Assembly: GCA_032871835.1 (NCBI GenBank)
Contig: CM065297.1
Coordinates: forward strand, 62,049,253 to 62,113,252
From: Dipteronia dyeriana
Lineage: Eukaryota; Streptophyta; Magnoliopsida; Sapindales; Sapindaceae
Length of the DNA: 64,000 bases
Direction of reading: 5' to 3'
The notes beneath the pieces are model-generated. The model made no database searches and was not told the DNA's origin. It saw only the letters and a list, made by a program, of their open reading frames with translations. Below are positions 1 to 11,200 of this stretch, in pieces. The translations under genes and the position numbers were made by a program. Within the stretch, counting starts at the first letter, position 1. Each line of letters opens with the position of its first letter.

Positions 1-230
1 TCCGTAACGGTACACGATGCTAGAAATTCTTCTCCTAATGGTTAGGCGACTTCACCCTAGTAGCCTCCCAAGTCGCCTTTTACACTGTCAAACTCATTTT
101 CCAGCCTAGATTGTTAAGTGACTTGGTAGCTGACTTCCCCAAGTCGCCTTTTTGCCTAGAACTGCCATTTTTAGCCCGTTTTTTAGGGGTAATCTTGTCT
201 TTTCACCTAATTCTTGCCCTAACCTCCCAC

Positions 231-240
231 ACTATATAGG
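231..240 (+). promoter_or_regulatory. Putative TATA box of the left-edge LTR
   Basis: ACTATATAGG lies upstream of a CT-rich leader, as in LTR promoters. No transcript evidence is available. Confidence 0.4.
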
Positions 241-349
241 CCCCATTTCCCCCTCATTCTAAAGATCATTTACATACCATTTTTTTCTTCTCTTCCCCTT
301 TCTACCATTTTCTCTTCTTCATCTCCTTAAAGAAATAATGAGAGAAATT

Positions 350-380
350 GCTCCCATGGAGGTTTTTCCTCCATGGGAGC
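350..380. repeat. Perfect 13-bp hairpin with T5 loop
   Basis: The arm GCTCCCATGGAGG (350-362) is followed by TTTTT and its exact reverse complement (368-380). The word CCTCCATGGGA recurs in LTR-Y near 14070, so this may be an LTR-associated motif rather than a terminator. Confidence 0.8.
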
Positions 381-1049
381 TACCTATACACCTCCCCACC
401 ATCTTTTTACACATCTTCCATTCATTCTAGAGCCGATTGTAGGGAAATAGGAGTGGTGCTAGGGCCAAATCCGAGCTAGAAAGGTTTGGAGCATCTTTAA
501 AGGACTTGTCATCAAAGGTTTGCTCTTATTTACTCATTTTTTGTAATTTTCATTTCTTTAATGTGTAACCCCGAATTTAGGAATTTGTAACCCTTTCTCA
601 TGAGCTATATATGTATTTTTGTTCATAAATTTGTTTGGGTTTTATTTTCCTCTTTGATTTATATTGTTTTAATCTCTTATTGTGAACATGTGTGTGGATG
701 CTTGAAATTGATATGTATGCATGATTGGGATTAGGAGTAGGGTAATTTAATGTAGGAGTAGAGTAATTTAGTTTACCATAAATGTTTTTATGTTAATGGA
801 TGACCAAAATGACTTGTATTGAATGATTTGAGTGTTAGGGATCTTATCCCCAAAGAGTAGAACAAGTTTCAGTTCATGCATTAAGTTGCTAAATTTGCCT
901 TGGTTCACGTCCTTGTGCTTAATGGATCTTTTTAAGACACATTTGCCCTTCCTTGGCCGTATTGGGTGATGAATTGATTTAAGGAAAATTCTCAAATCAA
1001 GAGGATGAACCTTTAACCTTAATTGAATGTTCTTATTGTAAAACAATCA

Positions 1050-1795
1050 ACATTATTGCACATGTTTGTTGGTGAACTTGTATTCCATTTTTGTGCCATC
1101 CTAGGGAGATTGATAAAACGAAATCCTAGACTTAGTAGTAAAGATAAATTGAATACCTCTCGTGCTTGTGTAGTTATAGGGACGCTTTGTGTGCTTAATG
1201 CTTTCACTCGGTTAGCCATTTTGTGGATGACATTTAGATTATGTGTAATATACCGTGTGGTTTGTATTAACACGCTCAACGTTATACCCTCTACACTTGT
1301 CCAGTAAGACAGAAATGTGCGAGGCTGGCAAACGGTGTAGAGCTTGTGTGTGTGTCCTATGGTTCTTAATGGATTCGTGCACTTGTTAATGAATCGCTTT
1401 AGCATTTGCATGGTTTCAATCATCTATACCTTCGAAAGAGGGTAGATGGTTAATTAAAGGGACACAAGCATACAACTTATGTGTTGTATGGGTACCTCGT
1501 ATTCTTAATGCTTCCACGTGGCCGCTTACCCATTTATGGTTAATCATATGGATGAACCTTTGGCTACAATATGGCCACACGGTTACGCATTACATGCCCA
1601 ACGAAAAAGCCACTGCACTTACCCAGTAAGACAGAGATGTGCGAGACTGGCAAACAGTGCAGTGCTCGTGTTGTGTTCCACAAAGCTTAATGGATTCGTG
1701 CATTTGTTAATGATTCACTATGGCATTTGTATTGGTGCAATCATCTATGCGCTCAAGAGAGGGTAGATAGTTAATTAAGGGGATACATGCATATG
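1050..1795 (+). repeat. Diverged tandem duplication (about 320 bp unit)
   Basis: Two diverged copies lie in direct order. The anchor cagtaagacagAaatgtgcg at 1301 recurs as cagtaagacagAgatgtgcg at 1624, each followed by a 'ctggcaaac' word. The downstream sequences 'ttaatggattcgtgca' and 'gagggtagat.gttaatta' also occur in both copies. The anchor spacing is 323 bp. Small ORFs on both strands are by-products of the repeat. Confidence 0.75.
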
Positions 1796-2099
1796 GTATA
1801 CTTGCACATTGAGGGATTAAGTGAGTCTAGTGCTTAATTAGGATGATTGTTACAGTTGAGTCATTTCCCTAGCGTATCCATGTTTCATGCATCTCTCTAT
1901 TCCATTTAATTAGTATTTATTTATTTTAATTATTTAATTTTGTCACCATCTACATTTCTGCAACACACGAGTCCGCTTGACGTGTTGTAATCATAGCTAG
2001 ATCTAAAGACAGTCGGTGAATCTACCTCCCCGTGGAATGATCCTTGCTTGCCGCTGTGCTAGTATTTGTAACTCGCACGCTGCGAGGCTGAACTTGAAT

Positions 2100-2375
2100 G
2101 TTCATATTTTGATCGACACTGCAATGTCGTGTCTGTCATATGTGTGCGTGTGTGCACGCAACAACAATAAATGCATATAAACATAAGTGCATATATAAAA
2201 TGTGAGTGTGTACAACTAAATTTCTTCAATAAGACTTATGCACAAGCGAACTACCTCTTGAAGCTCACTGGGATCTTGGAAGCATGTCATCAGAAGCCTT
2301 AGCTACCCATTACAAACTGAATCCTTAATGTGGTTTGTCATGAAATAAGCCAATCATAAAAATGAGGGTCTTACA
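2100..2375 (-). mobile_element. Copia-1-family LTR fragment
   Basis: Read on the minus strand, it starts TGTAAGACCCTCATTT and continues with 'gattggcttatttcatga', matching the start of the copia-1 LTRs at 30645 and 37455. A polypurine tract (AGTGGGAGAT) lies just upstream (2376-2388). Only the first roughly 280 bp of the LTR remain before similarity is lost into the left-edge sequence, so this is the truncated 3' LTR of the minus-strand remnant covering 2376-4768. Confidence 0.7.
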
Positions 2376-3629
2376 ATCTCCCACTTTGGCTATTTCATGA
2401 CAAAATCACCAGTCACGAAAATAATCCTCATAAAACAAAACAAAGCTATTGGTCAACAAGTAATTCTACGTTATACTAAGAGAAGCCTAAGATACTAAGT
2501 CTTCAAGGTCTTCAATCTCTTTGTAGATCATCAAACCTACACACAATAACAAGAAAGCACTTTCCAAAAATAGGTGCATGTAAGGTGAACAAATAAAAAA
2601 AGCAATTGCACTCAATAAAGAAATATAAAGAATGCATGTGATATCTCCCCCAAAACATAAACTATACTCCCCATTTTTGTCATGAGATAGGCAAAGGAGC
2701 ACCCCCTATTGGGTTGCTTTAGCAAATGGAGATATTCGAACAAAAGATGATTGCATAATCGTATACATAAACTTTATGCAACTTGAATAAATGAGAGAGA
2801 TTCAAGGATTTTTATTTAAAATAGAATGAGTGAATGTGTTGCTTTGCATGCAAGACATATATCATCAAAGTTCAAGAAATGGTATTTGACAAAGCAAACA
2901 TCAAAAGGGTTTCCATAAGAATTCAAACCACTTTATACCCTTTTGTCATAAGCAAACATGATATAGTTTTTTAGAAAATTTTCAAACACACAAACAACTA
3001 TATCAATCCTTAAGAGCCAAACAAGACATGGATATAGAATCCTTATTGATTGAATAGATATAAAATCCTTATTAGTTTGTGTCTTGTTCAAACCATTAAG
3101 AAGAGAGAGAAGACTAATTTCGATAAAATCCTTATTGATTACATGGATACAATATCCTTATTGATTAGTATTCTCATTTGTATTCACACACATTTGCATT
3201 AAAGCAATCAAAAGCATTTCATGCATATCATTTAAAGTATGTCATAATCAAGTTCACATGTCATGGAGATAAATTATAGGCCGTTCAAATGTACTTTCCA
3301 ATCAATTCTCCTAGTAAAAAAATGCATATTTGAATATAAATGTGACATGGACTTTTTGAACAAAAATACCATATAAGGATATATGTGCACCCTAGTATCT
3401 CAAATGATTGATAAGGAGGCATAAATTATATCAAAATTTTACACGTTTTGCTGTCGCCTTTGGTGTTGATCTGATTCTCTCCTTTTTTGTTGTTAAACCG
3501 GGTTTGGTTTCCTCATTGATTGAGCATGCATGGCTTGCCTTATTGGTTGACTAAATCTTGACTGAGCAAGACTTGGATGTGTTGGCCACTATCGGATGAC
3601 TTTCCAAGATCAATCTTCCTCCTAGGATG
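2376..3629 (-). other. 3' non-coding region of a copia-1-like element
   Basis: No gene. On the minus strand this matches the copia-1 interval between pol and the 3' LTR (36228-37454): shared stretches include 'ctcctttgcctat.tcatgacaaaaa.ggggagta' and 'tactaggaga'. In copia-1 this interval follows a full pol. Here it follows the gag coiled coil almost directly, so all of protease, integrase, RT and RNase H is missing. Confidence 0.65.
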
Positions 3630-4768
3630 TTAAGGAGGTGAAGCCTTACCTTTGCCTTGAGCTTGAGGTTGCTTGATCTCAGTCTTCTTCAAATCTTCAA
3701 GGTACCTCATCTTTTTATCCTTGACAATCTTCAAGGAATTGTCCTTGTTGGCAAGTTCATCCTTTATTGCCTTCATTCTTTGGTGGCAATCTTCAGTCTC
3801 CTTTGCATATTTGGACATATCAACCATGTTCATCTTCAAGGAGTCATTTAACTTGGCTTTTAGTTGAAGGTTTTCCTTTTCCAACAAGTCTTCACTTTCC
3901 TTGACTCTCCTCACCTTTTCATTCAATTGAGTCACCTTGGTTGAAAGCTTGAGATTCTCCTCTTACAATTTTTGAATCTCTATTTTCTTATTAAATCTAG
4001 AGTCTTCAAAGTACTTGATGAAGCCTTCAAGTTCTATATCTTCACCAATTCCTCTAGAGTGAGATGAAGACCTCTCATCACTAGAGTCATTTTCTACACT
4101 TGAGGATGAGGCACTTTCTTCTTTTTGCCTCTCATCAACCAAGTCAACTTTTATTTGAGTAGATTCATCCATCACCCTTCTAGCTACCCTTTCATCTTTT
4201 CCTTCTTTGAGGTCACAATTCAAGGCACTCTTTCCCTCCTTATAAACTTCCATATAGGAGGCTCCAAAGGCCATGTAGTCAATTGAGAGTTTTTCATCAC
4301 TCGAGAAATCTTCTACACTATCACTATTATATGAGAAGGTGGCCATCGCCTTTCCTTTTCTCTTGCCCTTCAAGTTACTACACTTCTTGGAGATATGTTC
4401 GAATCCTCCACATTCAATGCATTGAATGCCTTTTCTTGTAGGCTTATCTTGACTTGGCTCAATCTTCTTTGAGTGGGTCTTTTTCTTCAAGTCATTCTTG
4501 TAAAGCTTCATAGTCCTCTTGAATCTCTTCACCATTAGAGCTATGTTTTCATCCGAGTCATAATCCTCCTTCTCAATCTTGGAAGTCTTCAATTCTATGT
4601 CATTTTGCTTCTTCGATGGAGTAGATGTAGGAGCCCAACTAGATTCATAGGCTAGTAACCTTCCAATCACTTCACTTGGCTTCATCTTCTTGTAGTCCTT
4701 ATTTTCATTAATAACTGTCATTTTGGATTCAAATCTAGTGGGGAGTGCCTCATGATCTTTTGCTTGAT
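3630..4768 (-). pseudogene. gag: Copia gag remnant (SIRE-like) with zinc knuckle and coiled coil
   Basis: Reading from 4768 downward, the frame opens in mid-protein with DHEALPTRFESK, a typical copia gag segment, so the N-terminal half is missing. A CCHC-type knuckle CIECGGFEHISKKC follows, then a Ser/Asp/Glu-rich stretch and a Lys/Glu-rich coiled coil (3935-3630). One in-frame stop (TAA, near 3965) separates the knuckle part from the coil. The related copia-1 gag has the same acidic/coil order. The upstream side abuts an LTR-X fragment and pol is absent downstream. Gag would form the virus-like particle and bind element RNA; this copy cannot be functional. Confidence 0.75.
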
Positions 4769-5096
4769 TGATAATTCACAAGTGACAAAACGTTCTTGGT
4801 TTTTCTTTTGGAGGACTATTGTGACTAACAGAGAAGAAGATTTTGTATGTTTCCATCCTCAGGTAAATAATCTAAAGAAAGGGAGTCCATACTCCTAGGT
4901 GATTCACGTTCGTGATTGGATTGGAAGATCTTATAGATTCAATTCGACGCTAGTTAAATTGTCATGAAACAAAAAGGTACGACACTTTTTATTTACATCA
5001 ATTAATCTAGGGTTAAGGTTCTTGTTATTAAAAAGGGAAAAAAAATATTTATACCAAACCCTAATTTCATGCTTCCATTGTGCGATTTTCCCTTCA
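4765..5096 (+). mobile_element. LTR-X fragment (3' end portion)
   Basis: About 330 bp match the last part of the LTR-X copies at 18424-20531 and 24114-26375, from 'gattgataattcacaagtgac' through 'gattcacgttcgtgattgg' to the end '.gcgattttccct.ca'. It carries variants 'ctattgtgactaacagagaag' and 'ctaaagaaaggg' shared with the LTR-X piece at 11201-12637. It sits exactly between the gag remnant and the env-like ORF. Confidence 0.8.
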
Positions 5097-6008
5097 CTAT
5101 CTTGGTCATAAACCTTTCTTGAAAATGCAAAGCCCATTCCAGTAGACTACTTGTGCTTGATATTACACTTGGCTTATGGTGCACACCAAAATCCTAAAAG
5201 TGTCACTAGTCGTTCCTTTGTATGACATAAATGTCAATCGATTCTCACAAAAATGGTCTAAAAGAGGTAAAAGCACATCATCATCAGATCTTGGAACTCT
5301 TAGCTTCATGCAAAAATAAGTAATGAACCTCGAAAACTTATCCAATCTCGATGAAGAGGTTGCACTCTCAATATGCTCTATCAAGAGATTACCAAGGTTC
5401 AAGGGCTTGTTTGTCATCAAGGTGTACACAATCTTGATCTTCTCTCTGTTTAGCTCTGAAGCATTAGTAGATCCTATAAGATTGGCATAAATAAATAGAT
5501 GCCAAAAGACACTTACTTTGGTTAACTCACTTTGACCAATGTAAGCTCCCTCCTCCCACTCAAATCCTTCATCTTTACACAAAGTCCTCCCTATAAGATT
5601 TAAGTGCTCTTGGTTGTCCACATCAAGTAGTTTTGAATCAATCTCATTGGAAAGACCAAGGAACTTTTTAATGGTTTCTAAGGAGATCCTAAATGTTCTT
5701 CCCCTCACATTCATCAAGGCATTTTTGAAGGTTGTACTATCCTTATATTCAAAGTAAAACTCTCTAACAAAGCTCTCATTTACAATCCCAATATTATTGA
5801 TCCATGCTTCCCAATGTTTTTCATGAATAACATGATGAATGTAGGAACCCTCTACCAAATCAACACCTCTATCTTGAATAAGATTTTTGGTTCCCATAAC
5901 TCCCAAAGACTTTAACTTGTTGGATTTGGGTTTCTTAGAGGTTGTTGGGTTGTTTTTGGCAATGGGTTTTGATGGTTGGGTAGGATTAGCGATCTTGTTA
6001 TTCCCCAT
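5097..6008 (-). pseudogene. N-terminal part of env-like / plant transposon-protein ORF (SIRE type)
   Basis: The open frame runs from ATG at 6008 to a stop at 5163 (281 codons), with recognisable similarity in style to the ORF that follows pol in SIRE/Maximus copia elements ('putative plant transposon protein' domain). It has a Lys/Pro/Asn-rich N-terminus (about residues 1-35), then a folded-looking region with HEKHWEAWI, FYFEYKD, a 'kfLGLSNEID' motif, and a helical part with FRILVCTISQV at the end. The coding similarity ends where LTR-X starts (5096). A plausible C-terminal continuation lies at 12641-12802 on the other strand. The start is chosen as the first ATG, followed by a basic N-terminus. 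The function of this ORF family is unknown, and the envelope role is a historical suggestion. Confidence 0.6.
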
Positions 6009-8134
6009 GACTTAGTTGTCAACTCTACAAAACAAAAAACACTAGAGTGGAAAGAAATCAAGTGAGTATTAGACAACAATATACACATAAAAATGACATA
6101 TGATAAAATAATGAATGATAAATGCATACATGTTCCTTTTAAGCATATAGGTACATTTTACCAAAATCAACAAATGCAATTAATAGAAAAATAATCCTAA
6201 ACATGAAGGAATTGGTATCTATCACAATTACTATCAACCTCAAAACATGAATGAATTGGTTGTAATCACAACTACTATCAACTTCAAGCAAGAAGGAACT
6301 TAATCAACCTTAAGCAAAAAGGAATTGGTCATAATCACATCTACTATCAGCCATATGAATGAAGGAATTCATTATAATATCAACTACTATCAACCTCAAT
6401 CAAAGATATATTTATCGCTAACACATTTATGCAATTATTCCAATGTAGATATCATGCATCTCATGATTCAATTATTCTACCAAACAATATGTCAAAAACA
6501 TAACAAGCAAATCATGTGAACACATTATAAAAGAGAACAAAGTTTAACATGCGATGCTCCCCCTTGATAAATGTTCTATCTAAGATCAAGATAGTATATT
6601 GTTAACAATGATATTCACACATCCACACATTCACACATTCAAGCATTTTTTTTAAGAGATCAAACAAGATAAGCTCCACAATCTATGAGAGTTACACCAA
6701 AATTTTCAATCACTCTCATAATTCATCTTTAATTTCTAAAATATCAAAACACTTTATATGCAAAAGTGTGTGTGTGTGTGTGTGTGAATATTGTTTCAAA
6801 TATATGTAAAGGATTAATTTGATAATTAACATGCAAATCACATCAACATTTATTCATCTTAAGCTTTTCCATAAAAGGTCAAACCGATTATCATCCGGAT
6901 TTTTGCTTTTAAGAAAATAGAATTCAACATATGAGTGTGTGTGTGTGTGTGTGTACATGTGGCTTGTCATCCCATTTCTGTTTTCAACCCAAGCATACAT
7001 GATTTTCAACTATGCTCTATTTAGGCCTTCTTCCTTTTCCTTTTAGGCTTGAATCAAAGAATTTTTTGTATTGATCATTTTCAACACTTCTTTGTTTTTT
7101 TTAACATAAACATATACGCTTCATGACGACTTTCACTCGTCATAATGGTGTATCCCTTTCCTACATTGGGCGGCTTCACAACCAATATGTGTAGCTCTTT
7201 TCCTGTATATGCTCACTGAGTTATATGTAGTTGCCGAAATAAAATGGATACTAACCATAGGTCATCTTAAATGTACTGCTCAAAAGACTTCAAGGTGTAT
7301 CCAAAACTTATATATTAGCAAACTCAACTTACTCAACAAAACATACAAGAGAAGAAAAGTGAATTTTTGAAAACCAAGTTTTTATTGCTTACAAGAACTT
7401 GATCTAAAAGCAAGACAAGATATTTACTCAAGATCATTACTTCTCAAGAGAGTGTCTTTCAAAGAATATGAAGCTCATATTTTTTAAAACTTGCCACTAA
7501 ACATTCATACAAATATTTCACACATCATGTTCAAGACATCTGTAAAAAATATCACTAAAAGATCTTTAAAGAGCAAATGTTAATGAGAACCATAAGCAAA
7601 TTATACTAAGTTCTCTAACATGACATGTAACATGATGTAGTGCAAACAATGAGTTGAGAGATGGAAAATCAGAAGGCATGCATTAGGATATAGAGATACC
7701 TTAGCAAGCAATTTTCTTCAAATGCAAAGTCTTCGCCCTTTATATGAGCTCTCTTGGCTTGTTTGTCTCCATGACAACAAGTTATTGGAGTATCATCCCA
7801 AGCGAATAAAAACTAAGCATTTCAACTCAAACACATATAAAAAATGAACTTCTCACAAAGTTAGCCAATAGATTTCGACTATCATAGCAATAAATGTGAG
7901 ATAGCTAAGTTTTATAGAGAAACAAAGCTAGCTAGATAGCTAAAAATCTTAACAACTAGACACAAAACTTAAAGCTAACCCACATGTGCATCTTACACTA
8001 ATGGTAAGAGCACTCACCCTTGACCCATATGGTCTTGGGTGAACATAAACATAAATCATGCTCATCCTTGACTTTAATGTTGAACCTGGAATGAAGATCA
8101 TCGATAATTTTATTCAAGAAAATATCTTTAATAC
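6009..8134 (-). other. Post-pol non-coding region of a SIRE-like element; pol deleted
   Basis: No gene. On the minus strand, the block at about 7280-6540 matches the copia-2 interval after pol (about 45720-46440): both have 'gacctatggttagtatccat', 'gaagccgcccaatgtagga' and a final purine tract with GGGGGAGC. In copia-2 this interval follows RNase H. Here the gag zinc-knuckle region ends near 8135 and no protease, integrase or RT intervenes. About 7280-8134 holds no recognisable feature. (GT)n tracts lie at 6766-6786 and 6935-6954. Confidence 0.6.
6766..6954. repeat. Two (GT)n microsatellites (6766-6786, 6935-6954)
   Basis: Uninterrupted GT/TG runs of about 20 bp each, 150 bp apart, within the post-pol region. 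The corresponding copia-2 interval has short CA runs at similar relative places, so the tracts are probably element-borne. Confidence 0.85.
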
Positions 8135-9302
8135 CTATCTCCCTAACATTACTAGCAATACATGCTTCACATGATTTTCACAAGGATTAAACTTCTTCTT
8201 CAAACACTTTTTCACATGCATTTTAGGAGCATTATGTTTATCAACAACTAGAGCCCTAACATGCTTCAAAGTAAGGTCAACCTTTTTCTCTCTAGATGTA
8301 TTTCCTAGTTTGCAAAATTCTATACACTTATAACACCTAGGTTTAATGTGACCAACGGTGTTGTAATAATGGCAAATAGGAATGAAAGATGAGATTGTAC
8401 CTTGTTGTCTTGAAGAAGTAGGAAGAGTTTGTAAAGATACCTTGTCTTTCAAGTTACCTTGGACTTTGAAAAGATTGTTCTTAAGAGACTTTTTCACCTT
8501 CCTGATTTTAGCCTTTCTTGAAGTAGGTGATGTTATTTCTAGTTTCTCTTTGCCTTTCAAGTAGGTGATTCTCAACGTTGAAGGCTTCTTTCTCTTTTTT
8601 ATTTTGTTCTTAACCCTGGAAGGATTGGTTTTTGAACTCTTATTGTTCCATAGTGACTTGCTTTTAGTTGTATGAGACTCCACTTACTCTTATACAAAGC
8701 CTAAGTCACTTGAATCTTCATTAAGTATACCAAGCTTTGGCCTTCATGATTTCTAATTCCTCTTCCTTGCCTTTGATTGTTTCCTTCAAGAAAAACAAAT
8801 AATTATCAAATCCAATCATTAAATTTTCTAACACAAGAGTGTCTTCAACCATCTTCTTTTCTTGACATTTGATCACTTCACTCTTCAAATCAACTTCCTT
8901 TAAAAAGATATCTTTTTCCCTCTTAAGAGTTTGAACTCTATTATCAAGTTGAAGTTTGTGGCCTTTGACTTACAATTCTCTTCTTTGAGTTGCTTGAGTA
9001 AGTGATCACGTCTAAGATGATCATCCTCTAGAAAACTTCTTCTTCTTTGTTTTGTCACTAACATTCTTTTCAAGCTCATCAACAAAATCGTTAGTAGACA
9101 AATGTAATATAAAACAAGAAGAATATCTTTCAGAAATAGCTTGGAATTTTTTCTCAAATAATAAAAGAGAACAACCATAACAAACACAGTTAAACATAAG
9201 GTAGCTATCCATAGCAAGTAAATCACCATGAGTGTATCTCCCAGGATACTCACTAAGTGCAATCCAGGGACAACCTCTAAAACCAAATGAAAATACAATC
9301 AC
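8135..9302 (-). pseudogene. gag: SIRE-like gag remnant, frameshifted
   Basis: Downstream of LTR-Y on the minus strand, three partial frames together give a gag: an N-terminal part (9302-8900) with helical Lys/Glu-rich repeats (DELEKNVSDKTKKKK in one frame, then LRRDHLLKQLKEENCKSK in another), and a 182-codon frame (8683-8135) with a very basic Lys/Ser region and a knuckle-like CHYYNTVGHIKPRC. The family pattern is CxxC, so the second Cys is replaced by Tyr. A second cluster, CYKCIEFCKLG, follows. At least two frameshifts are needed. After the knuckle the sequence passes straight to non-coding material; protease and the rest of pol are missing. Confidence 0.65.
9272..9286 (-). other. Degenerate primer-binding site (initiator Met tRNA type)
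   Basis: The minus strand reads TTTGGTTTTAGAGGTTGTCC followed by a 'GCACTTAG' word. Copia-2 has TTGGTATCAAAGCC then 'gcacttag' in the same place, so this is a decayed version of the same PBS directly after LTR-Y. Confidence 0.55.
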
Positions 9303-11200
9303 AGTTAATTTGCCTTAAGCTAACCTAGAAGGGGTGAATAGGTTAGTACACCTTTTTAATTCCCTTGAAACAAACTTATGTTTGTCCCCCTAGATAGCTT
9401 GTATCACAATTTTTATTAATCAAACACAAGCAAAATCAATTCAATAAAGACATTCTTGATCAAACAAAGTCAATATTGATAACAACTTGCATGTGATAAA
9501 AAGTAGGCTATTTAAGCAAAAGCCTTTCACAGGTTCAAATCTTAATATTAAATGAATGTTAATTACAAGTATATCAAACAAGATAAATGTCAATATCAAG
9601 TAAGATATATATCAACACAAATACAAATATCAAGAGATAGGGATAGAGAGAATCAACACATGGTTTTTACATGGTAAAACCTTTGAAGAGAAAACATTCA
9701 TGGGTTGATACTACAACCACCGGCAAACAACTTCCACTAGCTAGATAAAAAGATACAATCTCTCAAGAGACAACTTCACATAAAAATCTACCCTTCAACC
9801 TTACATAATGAAAGAGATGCCACATTTGCTTAACTATCTGGATCACCCCGATCCTAGTAAAGAATCCATGCGCAAATTGGAGAGCCTCTCTCTAAAATGC
9901 GACGTCCACGCTCAAATTGAAGAACCCCTCTCCAATATTAGACTTACATGCTTAGTTATTCGGATCAGCCCGATCCTAGCTAAGACTCCATGTACAAATT
10001 GAAGATCCTCTAAAATGCGACTTCCGATGCACAAACCAAATCATCACTCTAAGGAATGTGACTTCCAACCTTTTCACAAGGCCTCCTATGCGATCATGAA
10101 TGCAAAACGTAAACAAGCACGTAACATAGAATATGATGATCAGCACATTCTATGGGAATTGGACTTATTCATGAAAGCTCATATATCAAATATGTCTAGT
10201 TACTATGCATGAATAACAATTCTAGAAAATGTGAAAACACCAAAACACATTTAACTTCTAGATTTATTTATGTCACTAAACCTTGACTCAATCAAATACA
10301 TTTAAGCACATAATCAATATTTAGTATCAAACAAAAATCATGCTAGAATCAAAACATGTGATCAATAAAATTCCTATCAAGAAATATATAGCATGTATTC
10401 ATAAAGTATTCATTTTAAACATTTCAAGCTCTAAATAAATAATAAAATTGTTCCAATCATGAATTGTCAAATAAGAAGACCTACACAGGTAGATACTATT
10501 TTAAATTAAAATAAATCAATCAAAGCTCAAAATAGTCCTAGATAGAAAGCAAGCACAATACAAAACACAAACATGTGAAAACATAGGCTTTAACAAAAAC
10601 CTAACTCAACATGTAAGATTCACTCAAAGCTCAATCTAGCTTCTATAGAGTCCAAAACTCTAATCAAAGTAAACACAATATACATACAAGTATTGAAGAA
10701 GAAAACTTATGGTACTTGGAGATTTAAAGCTCAAAAATCAAAAGAGAAATCAAAACCTCAAGTGAAAACTGTGCAGTCCTGTTTTTATATGTGAAGTTAT
10801 CAGAAAACTCAATCAAATGACTCCAAACTCTTATGGAAAAGATAGATGACTGGTAGATGACAAATCTCCAACTTGAATCACTAAATCAGACTCCGAATGA
10901 AAAAGGTATGGTGTTTGCAAGATAGAAAAGTTGGAGAGAAAATTTCTGCACAAGTTTTTTAAGCTTTTCTTATTGGAAAAAAAGAGGGAAATGAGGTATT
11001 TAAAGGGAAAGTTAAAGAGGGAAATTAAGGAATAATAGGAAGGAGACACTTCTGCATCCCATGGAGTCATGTGGCCCTCCACGGGGACAGAGGGCCTCCT
11101 TTCCTGTGGAGGTCCACGGGCCTCCACGAGAAAGGGGGGTTGTCCCCTTCCTTTTCCGTTCTTCAGCCATATCTCTAGCCTCTAATCTCCGATTTTGATT
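9287..11200 (-). mobile_element. LTR-Y, 5' LTR of the minus-strand SIRE-like remnant, truncated
   Basis: This is the reverse complement of 13927-15780 over essentially its whole length, for example 'caagctatctagaggga.aaacataagtttgtttcaaggg' at the inner end and the CCATGGGATGCAGAAG word near 11055. The outer roughly 600 bp (the U3 start) is missing; the sequence switches to LTR-X at about 11201. Small ORFs in it (9808-10212, 10831-11263) have no protein-like features and are not called as genes. Confidence 0.85.

Larger units (their letters stand above)
1..2095 (+). repeat. LTR-like sequence, probably gypsy-type, 5' end outside window
   Basis: No coding region is convincing here. The stretch has LTR-like architecture on the plus strand: a TATA box (ACTATATAGG, 231-240) followed by pyrimidine-rich leader, then T-rich and GTG-rich sequence, then a segment near 2010-2090 (cctccccgtgg, then gatccttgcttgcc) resembling the terminal part of some plant gypsy LTRs. 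The motif aagtcgcc followed by T runs occurs twice near the start (about 73 and 143). The right boundary is where minus-strand copia LTR sequence begins near 2100. The family is inferred from general resemblance only; no partner LTR, PBS or coding region is visible to confirm it. Confidence 0.4.

Noticed and set aside
1019..1766. Open frames on both strands of 130, 94 and 82 codons
   Set aside because: They overlap one another on opposite strands, follow the 323-bp duplication, and show no protein-like features.
7990..8030. tRNA-like word 'ggtaagagcactc'
   Set aside because: No cloverleaf partner sequences around it. A chance match.
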